Translations under genes and position numbers: made by a program
Assembly: GCA_965212195.1 (NCBI GenBank)
Contig: CBDBUW010000015.1
Coordinates: forward strand, 372,001 to 436,000
DNA length: 64,000 nt
Direction: 5' to 3'
DNA from: JAJCYK01 sp965212195
GTDB lineage: Bacteria; Bacteroidota; Bacteroidia; Cytophagales; Cyclobacteriaceae
Shown here: positions 17,304 through 25,600 of the stretch, one piece after another
Layout: every line of letters starts with the position of its first letter
Numbering within the stretch: position 1 is the stretch's first letter
Notes under the pieces: model-generated
Told to the model about the DNA's origin: nothing
The model's database searches: none
What the model saw: the letters and a program-made list of their open reading frames with translations, nothing else

Positions 17304-17693
17304 ATGAAATACGTGCTTTTAGTTGTAGTGATGCTGGGGACTTACTCGTGGGGTCAAGCACAATCCAACAAAAAAAAGAAAAAATCCGAAACTCAGCAGC
17401 AGATCCAAGCGGCTCCCTCCTCCCGGGATCCCGGAAGTAGTAGTAATATATTCAAGGGCGAACGCAAAAGAGTAAAAAGCAACTCCAAAAACAAATACGG
17501 AGGGTTGGAGGCAAAGGCTATTCAGGATTATCAGCAATTAAAAAAAGCCAACGCTAAAAAGTATAGAAAAATAGAACGTATTAAGGACAAGCCGCAATAT
17601 TCGGATCCTTCCTACTTCGGTCATAAAAGGAAACCTAAAAAAAGACCCGTGGGTAAACGCAAGCTATGCAAAGAATGCGGTATCGTACACTAA
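17304..17693 (+). CDS. Small basic secreted protein, unknown
   Basis: Not recognised. A 129-residue protein with a signal peptide (MKYVLLVVVMLGTYSWGQAQ) followed by a highly basic body: a run of Lys after the cleavage site, a Ser/Pro-rich stretch, then helices such as KAIQDYQQLKKANAKKYRK, and finally KRKLCKECGIVH. The closing CxxC with a His three residues later could bind a metal or heme-like group, or hold a disulfide. The charge (very many Lys/Arg, few acids) suggests binding to an anionic partner such as polysaccharide or lipopolysaccharide. A bidirectional-looking terminator follows its stop, so it appears monocistronic. Confidence 0.65.
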   Translation: MKYVLLVVVMLGTYSWGQAQSNKKKKKSETQQQIQAAPSSRDPGSSSNIFKGERKRVKSNSKNKYGGLEAKAIQDYQQLKKANAKKYRKIERIKDKPQYSDPSYFGHKRKPKKRPVGKRKLCKECGIVH

Positions 17694-17697
17694 TATC

Positions 17698-17727
17698 AAA
17701 AAGCCATTGATCAGTGGCTTTTTAATT
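17698..17727 (+). terminator. Rho-independent terminator
   Basis: AAAAAGCCA (17698-17706) pairs with TGGCTTTTT across an 8-base loop TTGATCAG, with a T-rich tail. It ends the small basic protein transcript and separates it from the DeoC-like gene. Confidence 0.75.
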
Positions 17728-17757
17728 TAGTACCTTAGTTAAAAAGGGTTTTATTAC

Positions 17758-18396
17758 ATGCACTCTTCTTTAATACAGCAATTGCTGCACCCCAACTTAA
17801 CTGCCGTAGAGCTGGACCATGCGCTAAAAATGGCCAAAGATGTAAACATCGGAGGCCTGTGTCTGCCACCCTTTTGGATTAAGAAAGCACGCCGGGATTT
17901 GCAAGAAACTGGCATTTCCCTAATAGCCGCTGTTGGATACCCTCATGGCTATCAGATGACAGAAAGCAAGATCCAACAAATTGAATTGGCCTTGCACCAT
18001 GGAGCCGACGAGTTGATGATCGCAGTGAATCTCTCCGCTTTTAAATCAGGGATGTCTTGGGTCAAAATCGAACTGGCCAAGTGTGCACATATCATACATC
18101 AGGCTTCGGGAATCATGACTGTTATGCTTAATCTGGATTTTCTTGATAAGCGGGAAATCCAACAGCTAGTAGCCATCTGCAAAGATGCCGGTACAGATCA
18201 AATTAACTTTATGGCAGTCCACTGCAACCCTCCACAAATACAAGAAATGCGGCAGTGGATACCCCAATCTATAGGAGCAGGAGTTTCCCATATGGAAATG
18301 ACCTGGGAGGATTACCAGTTTTTGCAAAAGCAGGGAATAGATCAGATCATGGCTAAGAATGTGTTGCGGGTCATACAAGATTACCGAACAGCATGA
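17758..18396 (+). CDS. DeoC-fold protein lacking deoxyribose-phosphate aldolase catalytic residues
   Basis: A 212-residue TIM-barrel protein that aligns throughout with deoxyribose-phosphate aldolase: LCLPPFWIKKAR for the VCVxPxxV strand, AAVGYPHG for the VxGFPxG block, HHGADELMIAVNLSAFKSG for GADEIDMVINxGALKSG. The key residues are replaced: the catalytic Asp position holds Met87, the Schiff-base Lys position holds Asn150 (AGTDQINFMAVHC against AGADFVKTSTGF), and the second Lys position falls on Gly173 (SIGAGVS against VKASGG). It is therefore unlikely to be an aldolase and may be a pseudoenzyme or have another activity. Its stop overlaps the acylphosphatase start (ATGA), implying coupling. 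An authentic deoC would have to be elsewhere. Confidence 0.75.
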   Translation: MHSSLIQQLLHPNLTAVELDHALKMAKDVNIGGLCLPPFWIKKARRDLQETGISLIAAVGYPHGYQMTESKIQQIELALHHGADELMIAVNLSAFKSGMSWVKIELAKCAHIIHQASGIMTVMLNLDFLDKREIQQLVAICKDAGTDQINFMAVHCNPPQIQEMRQWIPQSIGAGVSHMEMTWEDYQFLQKQGIDQIMAKNVLRVIQDYRTA

Positions 18397-18662
18397 CTCA
18401 TTACGACATTCATATTTACGGAAAAGTCCAAGGTGTATTTTATAGAGCCAACGCCATGAGAACCGCCTATGAGTTAGGGGTAATGGGCTGGGTTAAAAAT
18501 GAGGATGACGGGTCGGTAGTGGTAGCCGCTGAAGGATCAAAAGACAAACTGGAAAAGCTGGTGAAATGGTGTAAACAAGGCCCTTCTTTTGCCAATGTCC
18601 AACAGGTTATTTACTCGGAAGGGCCACTGGAAAACTTTAAAGGGTTTCGAATCATTCGATGA
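18393..18662 (+). CDS. acyP: Acylphosphatase
   Basis: An 89-residue enzyme hydrolysing carboxyl-phosphate bonds of acyl phosphates. The ferredoxin-like acylphosphatase fold is complete. The phosphate loop is IYGKVQGVFYRANA with catalytic Arg18, and the catalytic Asn36 lies in MGWVKNEDDGSVVV. The C-terminal FKGFRIIR is the usual last strand. Length is standard. It overlaps the DeoC-like gene by 4 bases (ATGA). Its stop codon abuts the stop codon of the convergent anti-sigma gene with no spacer at all. Confidence 0.95.
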   Translation: MTHYDIHIYGKVQGVFYRANAMRTAYELGVMGWVKNEDDGSVVVAAEGSKDKLEKLVKWCKQGPSFANVQQVIYSEGPLENFKGFRIIR

Positions 18663-19190
18663 TCAAACAGATAGCCTTTTGGCTTTTTTCCGGAATAGGG
18701 GGTTCAATACTGCGCGATCCAACAGGGCCAATCCCAAGACTCCATAAATAAGCAACATGGCATTGGTCAACATGCGTTTGGTCAAAACACCTTTTAAAAA
18801 GGTCCACTCCTCCATTAACTGATAATTACCCATGGTGGTTTCCAAGGGTTCCAAGCTGAGATATCCGGAACTGAACAATGAGATTATTGCTACTAACGCG
18901 GTGACTATTCCGCTCACTATAAAAAACTTGGTCCCGGAAAAAATACTGGAACTGCCCATATAGTCAAGTTGAGGGAGTGCCCGGATCTGGTCCATTATTT
19001 TATCACTCAAGTCTTCCGGGCTGTGCTCTAAAGAAAATTTAGCCATACTTTGATCAAGCACCAACAATTCATCATAGCGCTGCCTGAGAACCTTGTCTTC
19101 TCGCAGTTCTTGCTCGATCTGCTGCTTCTGAGACTTGCTGCAGGAACCGTCTAAATAATCAAATATATCCTGATCCGTAAATCGACTCAT
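18663..19190 (-). CDS. Probable anti-sigma factor, membrane protein
   Basis: A 175-residue protein. The N-terminal helical region (FTDQDIFDYLDGSCSKSQKQ then QIEQELREDKVLRQRYDELL) has the D-Y-L-D-G-x-x start typical of anti-sigma domains that lack a full zinc site; only one Cys is present. Two hydrophobic helices follow: about 84-105 (FFIVSGIVTALVAIISLFSSG) and about 140-160 (NAMLLIYGVLGLALLDRAVL). Its ATG overlaps the stop of the upstream ECF sigma gene (ATGA), the usual arrangement for a sigma/anti-sigma pair. The call rests on this context more than on sequence. Confidence 0.7.
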   Translation of the reverse strand: MSRFTDQDIFDYLDGSCSKSQKQQIEQELREDKVLRQRYDELLVLDQSMAKFSLEHSPEDLSDKIMDQIRALPQLDYMGSSSIFSGTKFFIVSGIVTALVAIISLFSSGYLSLEPLETTMGNYQLMEEWTFLKGVLTKRMLTNAMLLIYGVLGLALLDRAVLNPLFRKKAKRLSV

Positions 19191-19756
19191 AACAATGAAG
19201 TTACTTCTCTTTTCAAAATTTTTCCCAATGTATCGGACAACCGTTTTCTGGCCCTGAATAATTTCACTTTCAAAGTATTAACGGAAATACCGGTAATTTC
19301 TGACATTTCTTCTAAACTTAATTCCTTAAAGTAAAATAATGTGAGCACGGAAACATCGTCGGGTAGCATAGTGTTCAGAGCCAACTGCAGGAACTTCTTT
19401 TGTTCCAGATGCTGATACTCCTGCATTTTACTGATCTCACCCACACCAATTACCTTGTAGTCCTCCAGCGTTTCCATGGGAATTTTCTTTTTTCTCTTAT
19501 AAGAAATGGCGGTATTCAAAACTACTCGATACAACCAGGTACTGAATTTCGAATTACCCTGAAAGTTGGAGATCCCCTTATATACCTTAACAAAGGCGTC
19601 TTGAGCAGCCTCCTCAGCGTCCTCACGGTTGCCCAGCACCCGGATGGCAATGGTATAGACATAGTCTTTATACCGTTCCACCAACGTGCGGTAAGCGGAC
19701 ATACTGCCTACCTTAACCTCTTGAATCAAATCAATATCCGTCTTGATGCTACCCAC
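19187..19756 (-). CDS. ECF sigma-70 factor
   Basis: A 189-residue alternative sigma factor. Region 2: YRTLVERYKDYVYTIAIRVL, then NREDAEEAAQDAFVKVYKGI and FQGNSKFSTWLYRVVLNTAIS. Region 4: LPDDVSVLTLFYFKELSLEE, then MSEITGISVNTLKVKLFRARKRL, a helix-turn-helix for -35 recognition. Both regions are complete. It is coupled by a 4-base overlap to the membrane anti-sigma gene downstream, and is divergent from a DUF6249 membrane protein across 123 bases, which is a likely regulatory region for both. The stress or signal it answers cannot be told from sequence. Confidence 0.92.
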   Translation of the reverse strand: MGSIKTDIDLIQEVKVGSMSAYRTLVERYKDYVYTIAIRVLGNREDAEEAAQDAFVKVYKGISNFQGNSKFSTWLYRVVLNTAISYKRKKKIPMETLEDYKVIGVGEISKMQEYQHLEQKKFLQLALNTMLPDDVSVLTLFYFKELSLEEMSEITGISVNTLKVKLFRARKRLSDTLGKILKREVTSLL

Positions 19757-19879
19757 TGTTTTTTTTGACGCTCTTGACCTAAGCTTGGTTACAGGGTAAA
19801 AATTTATACCCAGCTGTAACCAGTTTCACATACCCGGCGTCCTACTATCAAAATCAATTGCTATTTAATCTTATTAATT

Positions 19880-20242
19880 ATGGTAGGTATATTAGTTCCA
19901 ATAATAATTTCGCTAGGGGCGTTCGCAATGATCGTCTTTATTCGAAAATACGAAAACTCTGAAAGACTTAAAATGATTGAGCACGGTATGGACCCCACGG
20001 CTAACCGACCCAAAAAAGCTGCTGGCGGACTTAAGTTTGCCCTAGTATTCATCGGTATCGGTATCGGTTTGTTAGTGGGCAGCATCCTGGATTCGGCAGG
20101 AATTGTGTACGAAGAAGTCGCCTATTTTTCCATGGGATTCATATTTGGAGGCCTTGGTCTACTGGCGGGCTATATAATCCAGACAAAACAGATGCGTGAG
20201 GAAGAGGAACGGGAGAAACAACAAGGGACGTCGGTATCGTAG
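19880..20242 (+). CDS. DUF6249-type small membrane protein
   Basis: A 120-residue inner-membrane protein: one N-terminal helix (LVPIIISLGAFAMIVFIRKY), a conserved-looking cytoplasmic loop RLKMIEHGMDP, two closely packed helices (LKFALVFIGIGIGLLVGSIL and VAYFSMGFIFGGLGLLAGYI), and a charged C-terminal tail rich in Glu and Arg. The ENSERLKMIEHGMDP loop is what I associate with the DUF6249 family, often found beside ECF sigma/anti-sigma genes in Bacteroidota, as here. It may be controlled by that sigma factor. A strong terminator follows its stop. Confidence 0.7.
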   Translation: MVGILVPIIISLGAFAMIVFIRKYENSERLKMIEHGMDPTANRPKKAAGGLKFALVFIGIGIGLLVGSILDSAGIVYEEVAYFSMGFIFGGLGLLAGYIIQTKQMREEEEREKQQGTSVS

Positions 20243-20268
20243 GTTGGTCTCCTAGCGCACTTAAGTTT

Positions 20269-20293
20269 AAGGCACCAAAAGGTGCCTTTTTTA
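20269..20293 (+). terminator. Rho-independent terminator
   Basis: AAGGCACC (20269-20276), loop AAAA, GGTGCC (20281-20286) and a run of T. It closes the DUF6249 transcript; it sits at the end of the convergent PPK2 gene and, with its leading A-run, may serve both directions. Confidence 0.8.
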
Positions 20294-21043
20294 TTCGACT
20301 GTTTCCAGCCCGGGGTATTGCATATTGAGGCTTCTTAGGGTCTCTACGATGGTTTTGGCTACCAGATATTCCTTATACCAGTTCTGGTCGGCCGGCACAA
20401 TGGTCCAGGGAATCTTGGGGCCGCAATTTTCAAAAACTTCACCATAGTACTTACGGTAAAGTGGCCAATCTTCAGCCGTTTTGAGATCGTTGGGGTTATA
20501 TTTCCAATGTTTCCTAGGGTTACTCAGCCGGTCTTGAAAGCGTTCCTGTTGTTCCTCTTGGGAGATATGCAGATAGAATTTAATAATCTTGGTACCCCGC
20601 TCCTGGAGCAGCTCTTCAAAACTATTGATAAGACCAAATCTTTTATTAGCGGTGGCATCGTCAGTCAACCCCAAAACACGGGTTACCAACACGTCTTCGT
20701 AGTGGGATCGGTTGAATATTTGAATCAAACCTTTTCGGGGGGTATGTTGGTGCACCCTCCATAAAAAATCATGCGCCAATTCCCTTTCGGTAGGTACTTT
20801 GAACGATTTCACTTTAACACCTTGAGGGTTCACCGCGCTGAACACTTCCCGAACCGCACCGTCCTTACCACTGGCATCCATGCCTTGAAGGACTACCAAT
20901 AGGCTCCATTTGTCCTCTGCAAACAACTTATTCTGCAGCTCCTCCAGCTCATCTATCAGCTCTTTGGTCTGCTGCTTAATCTCTTCTTTATCTAAATTTT
21001 CGGGGGCTCTGGTAGGGATTTTCTGGAGATCGTAAGATGACAT
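20291..21043 (-). CDS. Polyphosphate kinase 2 family protein
   Basis: A 250-residue cytoplasmic kinase that uses polyphosphate to phosphorylate nucleotides, or the reverse. The Walker A loop is VVLQGMDASGKDGAVREVFS, the following lid and Walker B regions are FKVPTERELAHDFLWRVHQH and GLIQIFNRSHYEDVLVTRVL, and the PPK2 signature FYLHISQEEQQERFQDRLSNPRKHWKY is clear. Length fits single-domain PPK2. Whether it prefers AMP, ADP or GDP cannot be decided by eye. Two bases separate it from the next gene upstream on the same strand, so it is probably the last gene of a three-gene transcript with two envelope proteins. Confidence 0.92.
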   Translation of the reverse strand: MSSYDLQKIPTRAPENLDKEEIKQQTKELIDELEELQNKLFAEDKWSLLVVLQGMDASGKDGAVREVFSAVNPQGVKVKSFKVPTERELAHDFLWRVHQHTPRKGLIQIFNRSHYEDVLVTRVLGLTDDATANKRFGLINSFEELLQERGTKIIKFYLHISQEEQQERFQDRLSNPRKHWKYNPNDLKTAEDWPLYRKYYGEVFENCGPKIPWTIVPADQNWYKEYLVAKTIVETLRSLNMQYPGLETVE

Positions 21044-21045
21044 TT

Positions 21046-21675
21046 TTAGTTATTTTTTACCAAAAGTGTGGTCTCAATCTCAGATATCTTCCCCACTCGT
21101 AGTATTTGTTGATTTTCATTGTCGAATTCCATAAAGTCGTTGATGTGCAGTAGGATCTGCTTGCCTTGGCCGTCCTTGAAGACACTCATAAATCCCGCAT
21201 AGGCTTTCTCCGGGCCTCCCATGCTTTCATAATCGCGTTGTTGCATAGAGTGCAAGTGGTCTACGATTTGTTGGAAGAGCTCAGGGTCTAAAGATCTCTT
21301 CTTAAATTCTTTCATACCCTCATCGGTTGACCTCCACCAGTAATAGCATTGGTTTCCTTGTCGAATTCCCAGAATGGTGGTGCGGCCGGCCGAGGGAAAA
21401 GTGGGATGATCCAACAAGAAGGTCTCTTGGGGTAGCTTACTTAGCTCCCCTTCGATAAAACGGATTATATATTGGCTTTCCGTATCGCGATCGGCCAACC
21501 AAGTGAAAATTGTCCCTACCGAATGGTCCCAGCGTATTTGGTTTTGGTTTAGCACCGATTGATAGCTAAGATCCCAGTTTTGTTCAATCACCGAAGGCCC
21601 CTGCTGCCCCAGTGCGCCCACCACGGTAAAGCTTATAAGATATAGTAAGGATGCTAGTCGCCGCATATGTTTCAA
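21046..21675 (-). CDS. Secreted protein of unknown function
   Basis: Not recognised. A 209-residue protein with a signal peptide (RRLASLLYLISFTVVGALGQ). The mature part is mixed alpha/beta with QNQIRWDHSVGTIFTWLADR, a hydrophobic TTILGIRQGNQCYYWWRS segment and an LHINDFMEFDNE segment near the end. A start at the fourth codon (MRRLAS) is equally likely. It sits in a tight same-strand run between the lipoprotein gene (4 bases upstream) and PPK2 (2 bases downstream). This spacing argues for co-expression but gives no function. Confidence 0.6.
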   Translation of the reverse strand: MKHMRRLASLLYLISFTVVGALGQQGPSVIEQNWDLSYQSVLNQNQIRWDHSVGTIFTWLADRDTESQYIIRFIEGELSKLPQETFLLDHPTFPSAGRTTILGIRQGNQCYYWWRSTDEGMKEFKKRSLDPELFQQIVDHLHSMQQRDYESMGGPEKAYAGFMSVFKDGQGKQILLHINDFMEFDNENQQILRVGKISEIETTLLVKNN

Positions 21676-21679
21676 TGGT

Positions 21680-22510
21680 TTAATGGTCGTTTTCTAAATT
21701 CACTGGCTCGAATGAGGTAAAAACCTCGTCGGGTAACGTTTCGAATACCGCCAATTCACTCAAATCACGCTCTCCCCGGTCATCTGAAAGTAAGATACTT
21801 CCAAAATCTTGATAATTTCCCCAGGGCAATATGAAATTTGCGCTGTCTTGATCTGATTCCCGGTAGTATGCCCATTGATTGACCAGGTTATTACTGGTGT
21901 CTACATATACCAGATATTTATTCTGGGGAGTCACCCCCACTCCTTGAAAGGTCAACTCCAGAACATGGGACATGGTTCCATCCAATGTTTCTTCTATTTC
22001 CAGGTACCTTAAGGTGACACCGGAGTCCTTCAACTTAAAGGGCATTACCAACCAATAGGAATCGTTGATCCAGATGTTCTTCGCTCTTTCAATATACTTC
22101 GCCAGGGAATCAACTTGGGTGATTGCTTCACCTTGATGCAACACTTTACCGCTTAGATCATTTACATTGACTAGATAAACCGAGCTGTCTGGGAAATCGA
22201 TTCGAACACGGCCATCCTGCTTGTCCCATATTAACTTCCGGGCGCCGAAAAAATCCCAGGCCAAATAGCGGGTTTGGTCCCAGGCTGTCCGGCCTCCCAT
22301 GGATTCCATGACCTGATCAGCCACAGCAATGGCCTTTGGATGTGAATTGATGGTGTCGAAACCAGCAGCCGCAGGATTACCATAAGCATCGATTGCGGAA
22401 ACCACCGCCTCATCTGATACCCTCTCTTTCGGAGTGCAAGCCATCACCATCCCGCATAGAATACATGTGAAAAAGAGGCCCTTCAGCTTATTGTAGTCCG
22501 TAATAGTCAT
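21680..22510 (-). CDS. Lipoprotein, DUF6503-like
   Basis: Predicted lipoprotein of about 276 residues. Starting at the ATG complementary to 22508-22510, the signal segment ends in GMVMACTP, with Cys25 as the lipidated residue; an upstream ATG at 22543 adds 11 residues. The mature domain begins HPKAIAVADQVMESMGGRTAWDQTRYLAWDFFG, the pattern of DUF6503 proteins in Bacteroidota, which I take as a lipoprotein-carrier-like (LolA/LolB type) half-barrel. Later strands include LELTFQGVGVTPQNKYLVYV. It heads a three-gene run ending in PPK2. Divergent from the HTCS gene across about 120 bases. Confidence 0.65.
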   Translation of the reverse strand: MTITDYNKLKGLFFTCILCGMVMACTPKERVSDEAVVSAIDAYGNPAAAGFDTINSHPKAIAVADQVMESMGGRTAWDQTRYLAWDFFGARKLIWDKQDGRVRIDFPDSSVYLVNVNDLSGKVLHQGEAITQVDSLAKYIERAKNIWINDSYWLVMPFKLKDSGVTLRYLEIEETLDGTMSHVLELTFQGVGVTPQNKYLVYVDTSNNLVNQWAYYRESDQDSANFILPWGNYQDFGSILLSDDRGERDLSELAVFETLPDEVFTSFEPVNLENDH

Positions 22511-22611
22511 ATTAAAGACAGTAAAAATACAAAAAAATAGCATAGAAAGCGAATTCTATCCCCAGTTGTTCAGGCCCTGGATTATTTGTACATTGAATAT
22601 GGACCGATCCC

Positions 22612-22642
22612 TGAAAAAGCTCCTTAGTCATTGAAAAAGCTC
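22612..22642 (+). repeat. 11-base direct repeat over the HTCS start
   Basis: TGAAAAAGCTC occurs at 22612-22622 and again at 22632-22642, exactly 20 bases apart; the second copy lies immediately within the TTG start and second to fourth codons of the HTCS gene. It may be a small duplication that moved the start, or an operator. Confidence 0.4.
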
Positions 22643-25600
22643 TATTCAATAGTCTGTTTCCTGTGCTTAGCTGGCCTGATTCCCATAGCTACCCTGGCCC
22701 AGAATGCCTTTGCCACTTTGGAAAATCTCAACATTGAGCATGGGCTATCACAAACCAGCGTGAGCTACATTTTTCAAGATAGCAGGGGCCTGATGTGGTT
22801 TGGAACTGAGGATGGTTTAAACAGTTACGACGGCTACCAATTCACTCATTTCAAGCATAAGCCCTATGACACTACCAGCTTGGGTGCCAGTGTGGCTTCC
22901 AGAATCCTGGAAGATTCCTCACAGAATCTATGGGTGGGAACCAGCAATGGTATCAATAGGCTGGATCTGCATACTCATAAAATTACTCGATATCCTCTGG
23001 CTGAAGCGCAGTATCCCGGTACTGGTGCAACCTACATCATTGATATGATCATGGATGACCAAGGAAAAATTGTGATTGCCACGTACGATGCCGTATTGCA
23101 TTTCGACCCTGTTACCGGTAATTACCAGATAAAAAATGAACTGTCGAAACGTGCTCCCTTAGCATTACGAAAAAACAATTCGTTGCTGCGTATCTCACCC
23201 GGTTGGGTTTGGCTAGGGCATGAGAGTGGAATCACTGTTTATGATCTCGGTAAAGACTCCGGTGTTCCTTTATCCGGAAAGTTGGCGGGAGCAATCGAGG
23301 GGAAAAGGGTATATAAACTAAAAATGGACCAACAAAATAGGGTTTGGGTTTCCACTAGCGAGGGGCTTTTGCGGTATGATCCGGAAACTGAAACCATTCA
23401 GCATTATCCCCTGGATCCGGTCCCTGAGTTAAGCAAATATGGGGTTATTGACCTGATACAAGACCGCAACGGCTACTTTTGGCTGGGAACATACCACAAT
23501 GTACCTTATGTACTTAGACCCGGGGATGGCACTTTCCGCCCGCTAAAAGTGTCCAATGAGATCGGAGCTTTCCACTCCATACCCAGCATCTTTGAAGATG
23601 ACAGTGGCATCATTTGGATTGGCGGCTTTCAGGGCGTGCACAAATTTGATCCTAATCGTTGGAAATTTCAACATTTCAAGGAAAGCGAAATCGTTGACGG
23701 TTTGAAAGACCTCCTTTCTATCAGATCATTTACAGAGAAGCCGGATGGTACTATTTTAATAGCTTCTTCCGGCGAAGGACTCCACCACTTTGATCCCCAA
23801 ACCAAGCGGTTAACCGATCTCAATCACCATTATCACCAACTACACCCCCGATACCACGAAAATATCAAGAGTTTACTTTGGGATTCTCATGATTATCTAT
23901 GGATCGGCCTATGGCATGAAGGCCTTCTGCGCATTGATCCAAATACTGGAGAAGCTAAGCATTTTGGGGATGATATACTGCCTAGCCTGGCGATAAGGTA
24001 TCTGATTGAGGACCGTAAAGGAAGTGTCTGGGTAGCCACCTATGGAGGTCTGTTGCGTTTTGAAACTGAAACCGGTGAAGTGAATCTTTATCAAGCCTCT
24101 GAGGATTCCCTGGGTTTAACGGATTCGGGGGTTCAAGTAATGTTTAGTGATTCCAAAGGTGACCTGTGGATAGGAACTACTAAAGGAGGACTGAACAAAT
24201 TCGACTTATCGACGGGCACTTTTGAGAAGTATTTTTACCATCCGGATGATACCTCCGGGATTAGTTATAATTATATCACCTCTTTTGCAGAAACTCCTGC
24301 CGGCACCTTATGGATAGGTACCTATGGAGGCGGCCTGAACAAGCTTCACATACCCACCGGAAAAATCACGCATTATAACACATCCTCTGGCTTACCTAAT
24401 GATGTGATCTATGGCCTACTTACAGACCGACATGGCCAACTATGGATCAGCAGCAATGCCGGGATCACTGTTTTTAATCCTCTTACCGAGAACTTAAGGA
24501 ATTACGATGTACAAGATGGCTTACAGAGCAACGAATTTAACTCAGGGTCATATTTCAGAAGTAGTAGCGGGCAGTTGTTTTTTGGAGGTGTTAATGGATT
24601 TAATGCTTTTCATGCAGACAGTATTACGGATAACCAACACACCCCAAAGCTGTTGTTCACAGATTTTCTAATACACAACAGAAGTATAGCGCCAGTCCCG
24701 GGATCCCCGCTTAAGTCCACTATCTCACATACCGACAAAATTGTATTGAGTCACCATCAGGCGGTCTTTTCTTTTCAATTTGCCGCGTTGAATTATACGG
24801 ATCCTCTAAAAAACCAATACGCCTATCAGCTAGAGGGGTTCGACCAGGACTGGCAGTATTTAGGCACTCGCAACTTCATAACCTTCACCAACATCGATCC
24901 CGGTAAGTACACCCTGAAAGTAAAAGGCAGCAACAACGATGGTATCTGGAACGAGTCGGGGCTCAGCATGGATATTGTGATATTACCGCCCTGGTGGCAA
25001 AGTCCCTGGGCCTATATACTGTATGGCGCTCTCATCGTGGCAGGCCTGGTCTATTGGCGAAAAACCGTTATAAATAGGGAACGGTTAAAATCACAATATC
25101 AACTTGAACACTTAAAGCTGGAGAAGGCCAGGGAAATGGACCGGCTTAAGTCTACCTTTTTTGAGAATATTTCGCATGAATTCCGCACTCCACTAACCTT
25201 GATCCAGGGACCGTTGGAGTCGATTTTCAGAAAAGGGGTGCCTAAGGAGTTGTCGGCACCCTACCAGGTTATGATCAATAACAGCCGGCGACTTCATGAA
25301 CTGATCGATCAGCTCATGGATCTTTCAAAGCTGGAGGCTGGCAAAATGAAACTGCAGCCCAAATACAGTGATCTGGTACCCATGGTAAGTTCTGTCTTTA
25401 AGATGTTCAGCACCCAAAATGCTGATCCTAACATTAACATGGAACTTGACATTCAATGTAAATCGTTGTGGACATTCTTCGATACAGATAAGATCCAGAA
25501 GATCCTGTACAACTTAATCTCCAACGCCTATAAATTCACCAAGGAGGGAACTGTAAAACTGGAGTTGTCAGAATCCCATGACGAGGCCCGCATTATGATC

